A stretch of DNA of 64,000 nucleotides. It comes from Aequorivita sp. GTDB lineage: Bacteria; Bacteroidota; Bacteroidia; Flavobacteriales; Flavobacteriaceae. The notes under the pieces were generated by a model. It searched no databases. It saw only the letters and a program-made list of their open reading frames with translations, and had not been told where the DNA came from. Positions 1 through 7,825 of the stretch are shown here, one piece after another; within the stretch, counting starts at the first letter, position 1; the number at the start of each line of letters is the position of its first letter. Both the position numbers and the translations under genes were made by a program. Location of the stretch: NCBI GenBank assembly GCA_024637015.1, contig JAGXGE010000009.1, forward strand, positions 1-64,000. The letters are read 5' to 3'.

Positions 1-2
1 CT

Positions 3-296
3 ATTATAGCTACCATATTCTGGCTTGCAGGTTCGCTGCTCTTTAGCCTTTTTGTAAATAACTTTGGTAGAATTGATGAAACTTATGGCAGCTTTGCTGC
101 AGTGATTATTCTTATGCTGTGGTTCTTTCTTACTGCATTCATTGTCCTCCTCGGTGCGGAAGTCAATTCTGAAATGGAACATCAAACGAGACGGGATACC
201 ACAACCGGTGAAGATAAACCCATGGGACAGCGTGGCGGCTATCATGCCGATCATGTTGCAAAAGGTGCCAAGGTAACCCTTGGCGATGATGGTTAG
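3..296 (+). CDS. YihY/BrkB-type inner membrane protein, C-terminal part (5' end outside window)
   Basis: Open frame entering from the left edge, with no start in the window. The visible 97 residues hold a membrane segment (IIATIFWLAGSLLFSLFV), a short loop with YGSFAAVIILMLWF, and the end motif LLGAEVNSE. This is the usual last-helix signature of the YihY/BrkB (once called RNase BN) family, in which GAE-N closes the final transmembrane helix. A hydrophilic cytoplasmic tail ending PMGQRGGYHADHV follows, also typical of bacteroidal members. The role of the family is not settled; it is an inner-membrane protein. Family call fairly sure from the motifs; the N-terminal four or five helices cannot be seen. 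Confidence 0.75.
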   Translation: MIATIFWLAGSLLFSLFVNNFGRIDETYGSFAAVIILMLWFFLTAFIVLLGAEVNSEMEHQTRRDTTTGEDKPMGQRGGYHADHVAKGAKVTLGDDG

Positions 297-346
297 CAGT
301 TTGCTCTTGGCAGTATTTGTGTTTAAAGAACCCTTTAAACCTTCAT

Positions 347-446
347 GAGGCCACTTGCCGTCATGAATAGAACTACACCTGGGCAGGTTGCCGCAGTCGC
401 TCCTTGGGTCGCTCCTTCGCAATGACGTCAAACAATCATGAGCAAA
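347..446. repeat. Dispersed direct repeat, copy 1, carrying a palindromic core
   Basis: This block starting GAGGCCACTTGCCGTCATG recurs at 480-570 with small changes. It contains the reverse complement (385-427) of a core read as GTCATTGCGA...GCAATCT, and the same core lies in the opposite direction at 449-476. The sequence resembles the REP/MITE-like 'GTCATTGCGAG' repeats scattered in many bacterial genomes. The gene-free stretch 297-893 holds these repeats and otherwise only AT-rich DNA leading to the next gene. Confidence 0.75.
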
Positions 447-479
447 ACCGTCATTGCGAGCGAAGCGTGGCAATCTCTT

Positions 480-570
480 GAGGCTACTTGCCGTCATGAA
501 TAGAACTACACCACAACAGATTGCCACAGTCGTGCCTCTTTCGCAATGACGTTAAACAATCATGAGCAAA
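480..570. repeat. Dispersed direct repeat, copy 2
   Basis: Second copy of the 347-446 repeat, sharing the same left end (ACTTGCCGTCATGAATAGAA) and the same right end (AACAATCATGAGCAAA). The inner core 518-551 is the reverse complement of the 449-476 core, so 449-551 can fold into a long stem. No ORF of note lies in it. Confidence 0.75.
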
Positions 571-893
571 CTCCAAACGCAAGTAACATTCCAGCTCGTT
601 TTTATAGTGGTTTTGTGCGGTGGCTTGTTTTGCAGCTTTTAGATTGAAGGGGTGCAGTTAATCGAATACTTGTTGGAAAAGAGGAGGGAGGCTCAAATTT
701 TTTTATACATTTGGATTTAAGCTTTGTGCTTTATTCTCCCCACTTAATGAAAACCCGTGCGCAGGCTATGGCTTGTTATGGTTTGTTGTGCATAGGATTT
801 TTGAAAAATTAAAAATTAATTATTAGAAAGCGTAATGTTGAATAAGCACAATAGTTACTGTGTATATATCCATTTCGATAATTATATAAAACT

Positions 894-2282
894 ATGAGGT
901 TTTACTTTTTCATATTTTTTGTTTTTGCTTTTCGTATGCAGGTGTATTCACAATTTGGCCCACAACAAATTATATCTACTGCTGTACCTAGTTCATCATC
1001 CGTAATCACTGCAGACTTAGACGGGGACGGGGATATAGATGTTATTTCAAGATCGTATCAAGATCAAAAAATTGCTTGGTATGAGAATACTGATGGTCGA
1101 GGAAGTTTTGGAGCAATGCAAGTGATTGTACAAAATGCTGATGAGTATGCAACAGCAGTTTCTGCATCAGATTTAGATGGAGATGGAGCTATTGACCTAC
1201 TCTCGGCTTTTGATGGAGAATTCCCCGGAGTGAGTAAAATAGCATGGAATAAAAACCTTGATGGCCTCGGGAATTTTGGACCTCAACAAATCATCTCTTT
1301 TGACCACGTTTCGGTTTGGACTATTATTGGAACTGATATCGATAATGACTCAGACTTGGATATACTCATTATTGACAGAAATCAGAACCAAGTTGCTTGG
1401 TTCGAGAATCTTGATGGTTTAGGAAATTTTGGACCAGAAATAACAATATCAACCAATCTAGATTGGCCAATATTTGGGGTTGTAGGTGATATTGATAATG
1501 ATGGTGATATAGATATTCTTACTCATTCCTATGACGGCAATAACATAGGTTGGTTTGAAAACCTTAACGGTCAAGGCTCATTTAGCGATTTACAAATTAT
1601 TTCTACAGCCGTAGATCAACCATTTCAAGTTTTTCTTGCTGATATTGATATGGATAATGATTTAGATGTTATATCCACTTCTCTTAATGATAATAAAGTA
1701 GCATGGTATGAAAATACTGATGGTCAGGGTGCTTTTGGCCCACAATTGATTATTTCAACAGATATTATATATCCATACACACTATTTGTGCAAGACCTAG
1801 ATAATGATGATGATATGGATATTTTTTCTTCCTATTCAGATGATTTCATGTATGGTATTGTTTGGTTTGAAAATTTAGATGGTACCGGCACTTTTTCTGC
1901 TCCCAAATTAATCTCAGATGAGGTTTCATATCCAACTTCAGTTTTTGCTTCTGATTTAGATCAGGATCAAGATATTGATGTACTTTCTTCATCCTTCCAT
2001 GATTATAAAATTGCATGGTATGAAAATCAAACTATTTTAAATAGTCCTGATTTTAAAAAACCTAAAAGCATCTTTTATCCAAATCCTGTATCACAAACTT
2101 TATATATCAATTCCGAGGAGACAATTCAAACAATTAAAATATTCAACAATATTGGACAGCTGGTTAAGTTAAATTCAAATAGTAATAAAATTAGAACTGA
2201 GGACATTCAAAGCGGTTTTTACCTCGTATATGTATATTATGAAAATGGACTATTGGAAAAACATAAGCTTATAAAGGAATAA
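894..2282 (+). CDS. Secreted VCBS/FG-GAP repeat protein with T9SS sorting domain
   Basis: 462 residues. An N-terminal signal peptide (about 1-20, ending VYSQ) is followed by seven repeats of about 50 residues. Each repeat carries an Asp-rich calcium-type loop (DLDGDGDIDV, DIDNDGDIDI and so on) and a W(Y/F)EN motif, as in FG-GAP/VCBS beta-propeller proteins. The C-terminal ~75 residues start with FYPNPVSQTLYI and end KHKLIKE, a type A T9SS C-terminal domain, so the protein is probably exported to the cell surface or medium. Single gene, no close partner. The substrate or ligand cannot be told from sequence; surface adhesion or polymer binding is an inference. Confidence 0.9.
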   Translation: MRFYFFIFFVFAFRMQVYSQFGPQQIISTAVPSSSSVITADLDGDGDIDVISRSYQDQKIAWYENTDGRGSFGAMQVIVQNADEYATAVSASDLDGDGAIDLLSAFDGEFPGVSKIAWNKNLDGLGNFGPQQIISFDHVSVWTIIGTDIDNDSDLDILIIDRNQNQVAWFENLDGLGNFGPEITISTNLDWPIFGVVGDIDNDGDIDILTHSYDGNNIGWFENLNGQGSFSDLQIISTAVDQPFQVFLADIDMDNDLDVISTSLNDNKVAWYENTDGQGAFGPQLIISTDIIYPYTLFVQDLDNDDDMDIFSSYSDDFMYGIVWFENLDGTGTFSAPKLISDEVSYPTSVFASDLDQDQDIDVLSSSFHDYKIAWYENQTILNSPDFKKPKSIFYPNPVSQTLYINSEETIQTIKIFNNIGQLVKLNSNSNKIRTEDIQSGFYLVYVYYENGLLEKHKLIKE

Positions 2283-2401
2283 ATACATGTGCGAAACAAG
2301 AACTAAGCTAAAAAACAACAATTTCCTTCATTGATTTTTTTGACAATATAATATTAAGCTGAAAACTTAGTCTTATAACTTTGATTTACAGTAGGAGTAC
2401 A

Positions 2402-2416
2402 CGGGCGAGACGCCCG
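2402..2416. repeat. Short GC-rich palindrome (REP-like) in the 2283-2738 gap
   Basis: CGGGCG-AGA-CGCCCG is a perfect 6-bp stem with a 3-base loop, GC-rich in AT-rich surroundings, followed by CGCCAGTAGGGGG. It resembles another dispersed intergenic palindrome type. The remainder of 2283-2738 has no convincing gene; a 25-codon ORF (2587-2664) is open but unsupported. Confidence 0.5.
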
Positions 2417-2738
2417 CGCCAGTAGGGGGTTGACAATTTTAATCGGATAAACCCTCAACATCCTCTTCATCTCCTCCGCCAATACCCCCCCTCCCAAACC
2501 CCAGCAGCCCAATAACGCTATAATTTCAAATATTTCTTATATTAGCATATAGCAAATTCTCACCTTCACTTTAAAATTAATCCAAAATGTCAAAAAAACC
2601 TATCAATTATAGGTCTAAGGACCTACTATTGAAGGATGAACAAATTATGGAGCACCATCCTTAGAAACAAACTTAATAATTAATAAAAGGGAAGCTGAAA
2701 ACTGAGCAGAGTAAGCGAAAAAAAATAAATTTTAAAAA

Positions 2739-3269
2739 ATGAAACAAATCAAATTTTTAGGAGTCTTAGTTTTTTTCGCATCCATTTTATTTATCGGTTG
2801 TAAAAATTCGAGTGAACCTCAAGTAACTTCATCCGAAAAAACAGAAATGACAGCTGCCGAAAAGGAAACTGCAAAAACAGAAATTTCGAATACCAATACC
2901 CAAATCGTTTCAAATTTGAATGCCCTTGATGTTGAGGCTGCAATGCAGGGATATTCAAAGGATGTTACGAGTGTGGGTGTAGCGGGTGCGACTTCAGATT
3001 ATCAAACTTTGGAAAATGGCTTAAAAGAAGCATTTAGCGGACTAAATTCATTCTCTTTAACGAAAGTAAGTGAGGATTTCCTATTTATCTCTGATACTTT
3101 TGTGCTTTGTACTTGGATAGGAACTGTTGAAGTTGAGCTTAAAACAGGTGAACGCTTTAAGAATGACGTTCATACTGCAAGTTTACTTTATAGCAAAATA
3201 GACAATGAATGGAAAATTGTGTACGAACACGCTTCTGAAACCCCAGCAAAACATGTAGCTGTAGAGTAA
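2739..3269 (+). CDS. Lipoprotein with SnoaL/NTF2-like domain
   Basis: 176 residues with a lipoprotein signal peptide whose lipobox is LFIGC (Cys about 21), so probably membrane-anchored. A Ser/Thr/Glu-rich linker (22-50) follows, then an NTF2/SnoaL-like fold (about 52-170). Typical traits are the start helix NTQIVSNLNALDVEAAMQGY, central strands, and the closing strand pair with NEWKIVYEHAS. Such domains act as small-ligand pockets or nutrient-stress proteins of unknown activity. The stop codon overlaps the first bases of the 266-bp repeat element copy 1. Function beyond the fold is not known. Confidence 0.75.
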   Translation: MKQIKFLGVLVFFASILFIGCKNSSEPQVTSSEKTEMTAAEKETAKTEISNTNTQIVSNLNALDVEAAMQGYSKDVTSVGVAGATSDYQTLENGLKEAFSGLNSFSLTKVSEDFLFISDTFVLCTWIGTVEVELKTGERFKNDVHTASLLYSKIDNEWKIVYEHASETPAKHVAVE

Positions 3270-3533
3270 AAAGCGCGAATAAAAAAACTACTGCCAACCA
3301 TGTATAAAAATAATGCGGCAGTATATTCTTAATCAAAGCTTAGTGCTGTTTTGTTACAGATGATTTTTCTTCTGAAAATCCTCGTATACAAAACGGCACT
3401 ATTCTTATATGCAAACGTCAGCAACAAGTTGAAATTAAAAATTATGCAAAATGATAAAAAACCACTTGTCAAAAACTAGGCGCTAACTACATGCAACGCC
3501 AGCAATTGGAAACAGCCCAAAGTCCGACGCATA
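3268..3533. repeat. 266-bp duplicated element, copy 1 (left flank of AraC-globin-oxidase cassette)
   Basis: Nearly identical to 6976-7241 at a constant offset of 3708. From 3281 to 3522 only about four substitutions are visible in 242 bp. It contains two inverted repeats: TACTGCC (3289-3295) / GGCAGTA (3317-3323), perfect; and AGTGCTGTTTTG (3342-3353) / CAAAACGGCACT (3389-3400), one mismatch. Weaker outer arms are TGCCAAC (3292-3298) and GTCAGCA (3417-3423). No ORF of note. The rest of the 3270-3671 gap (3534-3671) has a 10-bp palindrome TTTGGCCAAA at 3595-3604, a possible operator for the regulator that follows. Confidence 0.9.
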
Positions 3534-3671
3534 TAGAGTGCCAAGAATAATACAAAAACAGACAAAAGCCATAGGCTAGGGGAGACCCACGGTTTTTGGC
3601 CAAACTAAAGACCATTAAACAGAATCTCAACTCAATAAAAATCACTACATTACAGTCTATAATGTGATGCT

Positions 3672-4763
3672 ATGCCAATATACATGGACCGCCATGATGT
3701 TTCAGATGAAGTAACCGCTGAGATTGTGGCACAATTACATCAAGCGGATTTAAAAATACAGGATAAATACAACTGTAAAGGCATAACCTATTGGTTTGAC
3801 GACGGTAGAAAAACGGCGTTTTGTTTAGTGGAAGCACCAAACAAGGAAGCCATTCAAAAAATGCACAACCATGCCCATGGACAAGTACCCCATAGAATAA
3901 TAGAAGTGGACGATGCCGTAGTGGAATCCTTTTTGGGTCGTATAGAAGACCCTGTAAAGGCGAAAAACACAGCCTTGAATATTATTAACGATCCAGCTTT
4001 TAGAACTATTATGGTTATAAGAACAAAGCCATTACATTTATTGGAACACAACAAATTCGTAAAGGCAAACTATCAAAAACTTACTGGCTCCATACATACA
4101 TCTTTAAACACTCATAAAGGCCGTATGGTGAAACAACAATTATATTATTGTTTGGCAGCCTTTGATTCGGTTACCCAAGCGGTACAATGCGCTCTGGATA
4201 TTCAAAATAGTACTGCAAATCAACAAAACCAATGGGCCTTAAGCATTGGGCTGAGTGCCGGAGTACCTGTAACGGAAAAGGATGGCATTTTTGAGGATAC
4301 CATAAAAATAGCCGAACGCTTATGTGAGTATGATAGTAGCCCTATTTCCATATCAACTGAAGTGAAGGACCTATACGAAAGTGAACATCTAAATGTCCCT
4401 ATTAATAGTAGTTTTGTGCATGCATTAAGCACCACCGACGAGAAATTTCTTAACAACCTTATGGATTATATAGAGCAAGTTTGGGATAAAACCACTTTAA
4501 ATGCAAGCGACTTTTGTAAAAATTTAGGATATAGCAAGTCGCAGTTTTATCGTAAAATGATGGCAGTCCTAGGAAAATCTCCCAATACATTTATAAAAGA
4601 TTACCGTTTAGAACAAGCTTTGCAGTTACTGCAGAAACAAACAGATAATATCTCTGAGGTTGCATTTAAAACTGGCTTTAATAGTGCTGCCTATTTCTCA
4701 AAATGCTTTGTGGATAAGTACGGCCTGCTACCTTCAAAATACACACGCAATTACATCGCTTAA
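3672..4763 (+). CDS. DUF4242 - cyclase-like - AraC HTH fusion transcription regulator
   Basis: 363 residues in three parts. Residues 1-90 match the DUF4242 (SCO4226-like, nickel-binding ferredoxin-fold) pattern, with His-rich HNHAHGQVPH at 65-74. Residues ~145-235 look like a class III nucleotide cyclase fold (AAFDSVTQAVQCALDIQ, then LSIGLSAGVPV and IKIAERLCEY) without clear catalytic metal Asp residues, so probably a sensor rather than an enzyme. Residues ~258-363 are an AraC-type double helix-turn-helix ending in ISEVAFKTGFNSAAYFSKCF. It is the first gene between the two 266-bp repeats and probably controls the downstream globin and oxidase genes. The inducing signal is unknown; a metal ion is a reasonable guess from DUF4242. 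Confidence 0.85.
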   Translation: MPIYMDRHDVSDEVTAEIVAQLHQADLKIQDKYNCKGITYWFDDGRKTAFCLVEAPNKEAIQKMHNHAHGQVPHRIIEVDDAVVESFLGRIEDPVKAKNTALNIINDPAFRTIMVIRTKPLHLLEHNKFVKANYQKLTGSIHTSLNTHKGRMVKQQLYYCLAAFDSVTQAVQCALDIQNSTANQQNQWALSIGLSAGVPVTEKDGIFEDTIKIAERLCEYDSSPISISTEVKDLYESEHLNVPINSSFVHALSTTDEKFLNNLMDYIEQVWDKTTLNASDFCKNLGYSKSQFYRKMMAVLGKSPNTFIKDYRLEQALQLLQKQTDNISEVAFKTGFNSAAYFSKCFVDKYGLLPSKYTRNYIA

Positions 4764-4846
4764 TATCAGCTTCTTATAATTCCCCCAATGGTCCAAAATT
4801 GTTATTTTTTGAATTAATTGTAGTGGTGTGTCCTATTTCATCTCTT

Positions 4847-4854
4847 TAGTTTTG
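4847..4854 (+). promoter_or_regulatory. Candidate -7 promoter box for globin-oxidase pair
   Basis: TAGTTTTG fits the Bacteroidota -7 consensus TAnnTTTG and lies 24 bases before the globin ATG. A -33 TTG at ideal spacing is not obvious, so the call rests on the -7 box. Confidence 0.4.
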
Positions 4855-4878
4855 GGTTATAACTAAAAACCAAATAAC

Positions 4879-5253
4879 ATGAGCAAAACACTTTACGAAC
4901 GTTTGGGGGGTAAAGAAGGCATTACAAAGATAGTAGATGATACTGTAGATGCGCATATGAATAACCCTGCTATAAATGCACGATTTCTACCTTTTAAAGA
5001 AAAACCAGAACAGTTAGCCATCATTAAAAAACACACTATAGATTTTTTCAGTGCTGGAAGTGGTGGCCCTGCCAATTATTCAGGAAAAGATATGGTAACA
5101 ACCCATACTGGCATGAATATAAGTCCTTCGGAATATATGCACGTAATGGATGATATTTTTGCCGCCTTAGACAAGAATTCCATTTCGGAAGATTCAAAAA
5201 AAGACGTTTTGGCCATATTGTGGTCGTTAAAAGATATGATTATTTCAAAATAA
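4879..5253 (+). CDS. Truncated haemoglobin, group I
   Basis: 124 residues, the usual size of a 2-on-2 globin. It has the YERLGG start, the glycine motif GSGGPANYSG before helix E/F, and proximal His F8 at about H76 in DMVTTHTGMNIS. The usual Phe-Tyr pair at B9-B10 is replaced by Thr-Val (DDTVDAHM), so the classical distal Tyr is missing. It binds haem and probably handles O2, NO or electron transfer in the cytoplasm. It is 19 bp upstream of the flavin oxidase and likely co-transcribed, suggesting a link between haem/oxygen chemistry and that oxidase. Family call is safe; ligand is inference. Confidence 0.9.
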   Translation: MSKTLYERLGGKEGITKIVDDTVDAHMNNPAINARFLPFKEKPEQLAIIKKHTIDFFSAGSGGPANYSGKDMVTTHTGMNISPSEYMHVMDDIFAALDKNSISEDSKKDVLAILWSLKDMIISK

Positions 5254-5272
5254 CAACAGAATAGAAAGCAAA

Positions 5273-6667
5273 ATGAAAAATTCAATAAAACAATTAGATC
5301 CTTCAAAAATAGAGGCTTTTGCTGCCCAATTGCGAGGAAGAGTGATATTGCCTTCTGATGCAGACTATAATGAAACCCGTAAAGTATATAATGGCATGAT
5401 TGACAAACACCCTGGGATATTTGCCATGTGTGTAGATGTTGCAGACGTTATGGCCTCAGTAAATTTTGGTCGGGAGCACAACCTACTTATTGCTGTAAGA
5501 GGTGGCGGACACAATGGTGGCGGACTGGGCTTGTGTAATGAGGGTTTGGTGATTGACTTATCGGGCCTTAAATATGTTAGGGTAGATACCGCTGATAACA
5601 CAGTCCGCGTGGGAGGAGGAAACCTTTGGGGCGAAGTTGATCACGCCACCCATCCTTTTGGACTGGCAGTTCCGGCTGGTATTATATCGTCTACGGGCGT
5701 TGGAGGATTGACCCTTGGAGGAGGAGTAGGGCATTTATCACGTAAATACGGATTGACTATAGACAACCTTCTTGAAGCCGATATGGTTTTGTCCGATGGC
5801 TCTTTTGTTACCGTAAATAAAGACCAGTATACCGACCTTTTTTGGGCAATTCGTGGTGGTGGTGGAAACTTTGGGATTGTAACCTCCTTTAAATTCCAAG
5901 CTCATAAAGTGAGCACGGTATTTGGAGGTCCAACTTTGTGGCCTATCGAAAAAACAGAAGAAATTATGGAATGGTACCATACTTTTATTAATAGCGCGCC
6001 AGAAGAGTTAAACGGATTTATTGCCACCATGATTATTCCAGGTCCACCATTTCCAGAGCATTTGCACAATAAACAATTTTGTGGCATTGTATGGTGCTAC
6101 ACGGGTGATATGGATAAAGCCCAAGAACTATTCAAGCCCATTTTAGCCAAAAATCCTTTATTCGAGCATGTTGGTGAAATGCCTTATCCGTCTATACAAA
6201 CGCTATTTGATGGATTAATGCCTCCAGGATTGCAATGGTATTGGAGAGCCGACTTTTTTAATGAATTAGGTTCAGAAGTTAGAGAGCAACACTTAAAATT
6301 TGGCTCAAACATTCCAACACCATTATCTCAGATGCATTTATATCCTATTAGTGGTGCCGCAAGTAGAGTAGGTTCAGAAGAAACTCCTTGGGCATATCGA
6401 GATGCAAATTATGCTGGTGTTATAGTTGGTGTTGATCCAGACCCGAAAAATGCTGATAAAATAACTAAATGGTGTAAAGATTATTGGGAAGCATTGCATC
6501 CGTATTCCGCTGGCGGGGCATATTCTAACTTTATGATGGATGAAGGTCAAGAACGAGTTCGGGCCAGTTATAAGCATAATTATAAACGCTTAGCCGAAAT
6601 CAAAAGGAAATACGACCCAAACAATATATTCAGGGTCAACCAAAATATACAACCCACAAAGCATTAA
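5273..6667 (+). CDS. FAD-dependent oxidase, berberine bridge enzyme (BBE)-like
   Basis: 464 residues with an FAD_binding_4 (VAO/PCMH) domain. RGGGHNGGG holds the likely covalent 8alpha-histidyl residue (H80). GVGGLTLGGGVGHLSRKYGL and DNLLEADMVLSDG complete the FAD site, and the C-terminal BBE motif is YDPNNIFRVNQN. The Cys of bicovalent members, usually just before GVGG, is replaced (ISSTGVGG), so single covalent attachment is expected. No signal peptide, hence cytoplasmic. The family oxidises alcohols, sugars or secondary metabolites using O2. Downstream of the globin in a likely operon, and the last gene before repeat copy 2. Substrate unknown. Confidence 0.9.
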   Translation: MKNSIKQLDPSKIEAFAAQLRGRVILPSDADYNETRKVYNGMIDKHPGIFAMCVDVADVMASVNFGREHNLLIAVRGGGHNGGGLGLCNEGLVIDLSGLKYVRVDTADNTVRVGGGNLWGEVDHATHPFGLAVPAGIISSTGVGGLTLGGGVGHLSRKYGLTIDNLLEADMVLSDGSFVTVNKDQYTDLFWAIRGGGGNFGIVTSFKFQAHKVSTVFGGPTLWPIEKTEEIMEWYHTFINSAPEELNGFIATMIIPGPPFPEHLHNKQFCGIVWCYTGDMDKAQELFKPILAKNPLFEHVGEMPYPSIQTLFDGLMPPGLQWYWRADFFNELGSEVREQHLKFGSNIPTPLSQMHLYPISGAASRVGSEETPWAYRDANYAGVIVGVDPDPKNADKITKWCKDYWEALHPYSAGGAYSNFMMDEGQERVRASYKHNYKRLAEIKRKYDPNNIFRVNQNIQPTKH

Positions 6668-6975
6668 TTTATTGTGACTATTTCAATGAACGTGATAAAT
6701 AATCCCAAATGAATTGTGATGTGATATTATTTTCTATAAAGCTCCTGAGAATCGCGTAAAATATTTTATCACGTATCATTCTTCAAATACAAGATTCCTG
6801 ACGATGTAGTTATGAAGACGATATAAGTCTGTATTATAATATTTGTCCTTTATATTTTTTTGGAAGTATATAGACTGCGAATAGGCCTTTACATGATTAT
6901 TCATAAGGATATAATAAATAGGAATTCGTGAATCCTTTAAAGGTCGATATATCTGAGTATCTGTGTAAATTATTG
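6668..6975. other. Intergenic stretch between oxidase gene and repeat copy 2
   Basis: AT-rich DNA with no convincing gene. A 77-codon reverse ORF (6776-7009) overlaps it and starts inside repeat copy 2; it lacks recognisable features and is not accepted. No clear terminator is seen after the oxidase stop. Confidence 0.4.
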
Positions 6976-7241
6976 AAAAAGCGCTTATAAAAAAACTACT
7001 GCCAACCATGTATAAAAATAATGCGGCAGTATATTCTTAATCAAAGCTTAGTGCTGTTTTGTTACAGATGATTTTTCTTCTGAAAATCCTCGCATACAAA
7101 ACGGCACTATTCTTATATGCAAACGTCAGCAACAAGTTGAAATTAAAAATTATGCAAAATGATAAAAAACCACTTGTCAAAAACTAGGTACTAACTACAT
7201 GCAACGCCAGCAATTGAAAACAGCCCAAAGTATGAAGCATA
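6976..7241. repeat. 266-bp duplicated element, copy 2 (right flank of cassette)
   Basis: Same orientation as copy 1 at 3268-3533. The two inverted repeats are kept (6997-7003/7025-7031 and 7050-7061/7097-7108). Differences include GAAT to TTAT near the left end (6985-6988) and CG to TA at 7189-7190. After the repeat, GGGCAGGGGAG resembles GGCTAGGGGAG beyond copy 1, so the homologous stretch may extend further with a deletion. The gap 7242-7415 holds only a short reverse open stretch (7299-7397). Confidence 0.9.
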
Positions 7242-7298
7242 GGGCAGGGGAGTGATGGATTATTTGATTTATAGATTTATGGATTTTTGGGTCGAATT

Positions 7299-7397
7299 TT
7301 AATTCAATAGCCTATCCAAAAGCGTTTTCGTTTTTTCAAAAGAAGGTTGTGGCGCTTCTGGATTAAATATCTCCGGCGCTTTTTTTATCTCTAAGAT
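7299..7397 (-). pseudogene. Possible C-terminal remnant of a small protein
   Basis: A reverse-strand open stretch of about 32 codons with no ATG ends KTKTLLDRLLN. The composition looks protein-like (APEIFNPEAPQPSFEK), but an in-frame TGA lies directly upstream. It could be a decayed end of a gene or chance. Weak call. Confidence 0.2.
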
Positions 7398-7415
7398 TCA
7401 AAATAAATAAAAACT

Positions 7416-7604
7416 CTATTTCTTCTTGTAGGGAGATTCCTTAACGTCCTCAGATTCACCATAGCCCGCAGGATCATTGGATTCTGGTACCTTTTTGGGA
7501 TCTTCTTTTTTAGGCTCTTTTACGGCCTCTGGTTTGGAATTTGGTTCTTTAGGACTATCCTGCTTTTCTATATTCTGTTCGTTTTTATTCTTTGGGTCTA
7601 ACAT
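7416..7604 (-). CDS. Small hydrophilic Lys/Glu/Pro-rich protein
   Basis: 62 residues from the ATG at MLDPKNKNEQ; the longer ORF in the track begins at a TTG and is less likely. The protein is highly charged and low in complexity (EPKKEDPKKVPESNDP), with no membrane segment, and probably disordered. It follows the 46-residue small gene (7662-7802) in the same direction, 57 bases away, so they may be co-transcribed. No known family recognised; similar tiny charged proteins often belong to stress regulons. Confidence 0.5.
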   Translation of the reverse strand: MLDPKNKNEQNIEKQDSPKEPNSKPEAVKEPKKEDPKKVPESNDPAGYGESEDVKESPYKKK

Positions 7605-7661
7605 TGGTGTTTTTTTGTCGATAAAAGTATGTTTTAGCTGTTGTTTCAACCTGATTACTTT

Positions 7662-7802
7662 TTACTCCTCTTCCTGCTTTTCTTTTTTCGCACCTTTTCC
7701 ATCCGTTTGCGATTTTGGGTTTAGGTTATCGTCCTTAGCGATACCTTTTGCGTGGGGAATGGGGTGTTTTCCTTGTTTGTCTTCAAAATTTGGTGTTTTC
7801 AT
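7662..7802 (-). CDS. Small hydrophilic protein (46 aa), missed by ORF track
   Basis: Starts MKTPNFEDKQGKHP and ends KEKQEEE; 46 residues, very polar, probably disordered. A 6-bp hairpin (AATGCT/AGCATT) sits 23 bases before the ATG, and the leader resembles that of the similar small gene at 13958. The forward-strand ORF 7477-7818 is its antisense shadow. Function unknown. Confidence 0.55.
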   Translation of the reverse strand: MKTPNFEDKQGKHPIPHAKGIAKDDNLNPKSQTDGKGAKKEKQEEE

Positions 7803-7825
7803 AACTTTTTGTTTTTAAATTATTC

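Noticed and set aside
2587-2664. 25-codon ORF MSKKPINYRSKDL...
   Set aside because: Open but too short and without family or context support.
6776-7009. 77-codon reverse ORF next to repeat copy 2
   Set aside because: Starts inside the repeat, no recognisable motif, AT-rich composition; likely chance, though a relic cannot be excluded.
7477-7818. 113-codon forward ORF rich in Phe/Ser/Cys
   Set aside because: Antisense of two small charged genes; composition is that of a shadow frame.
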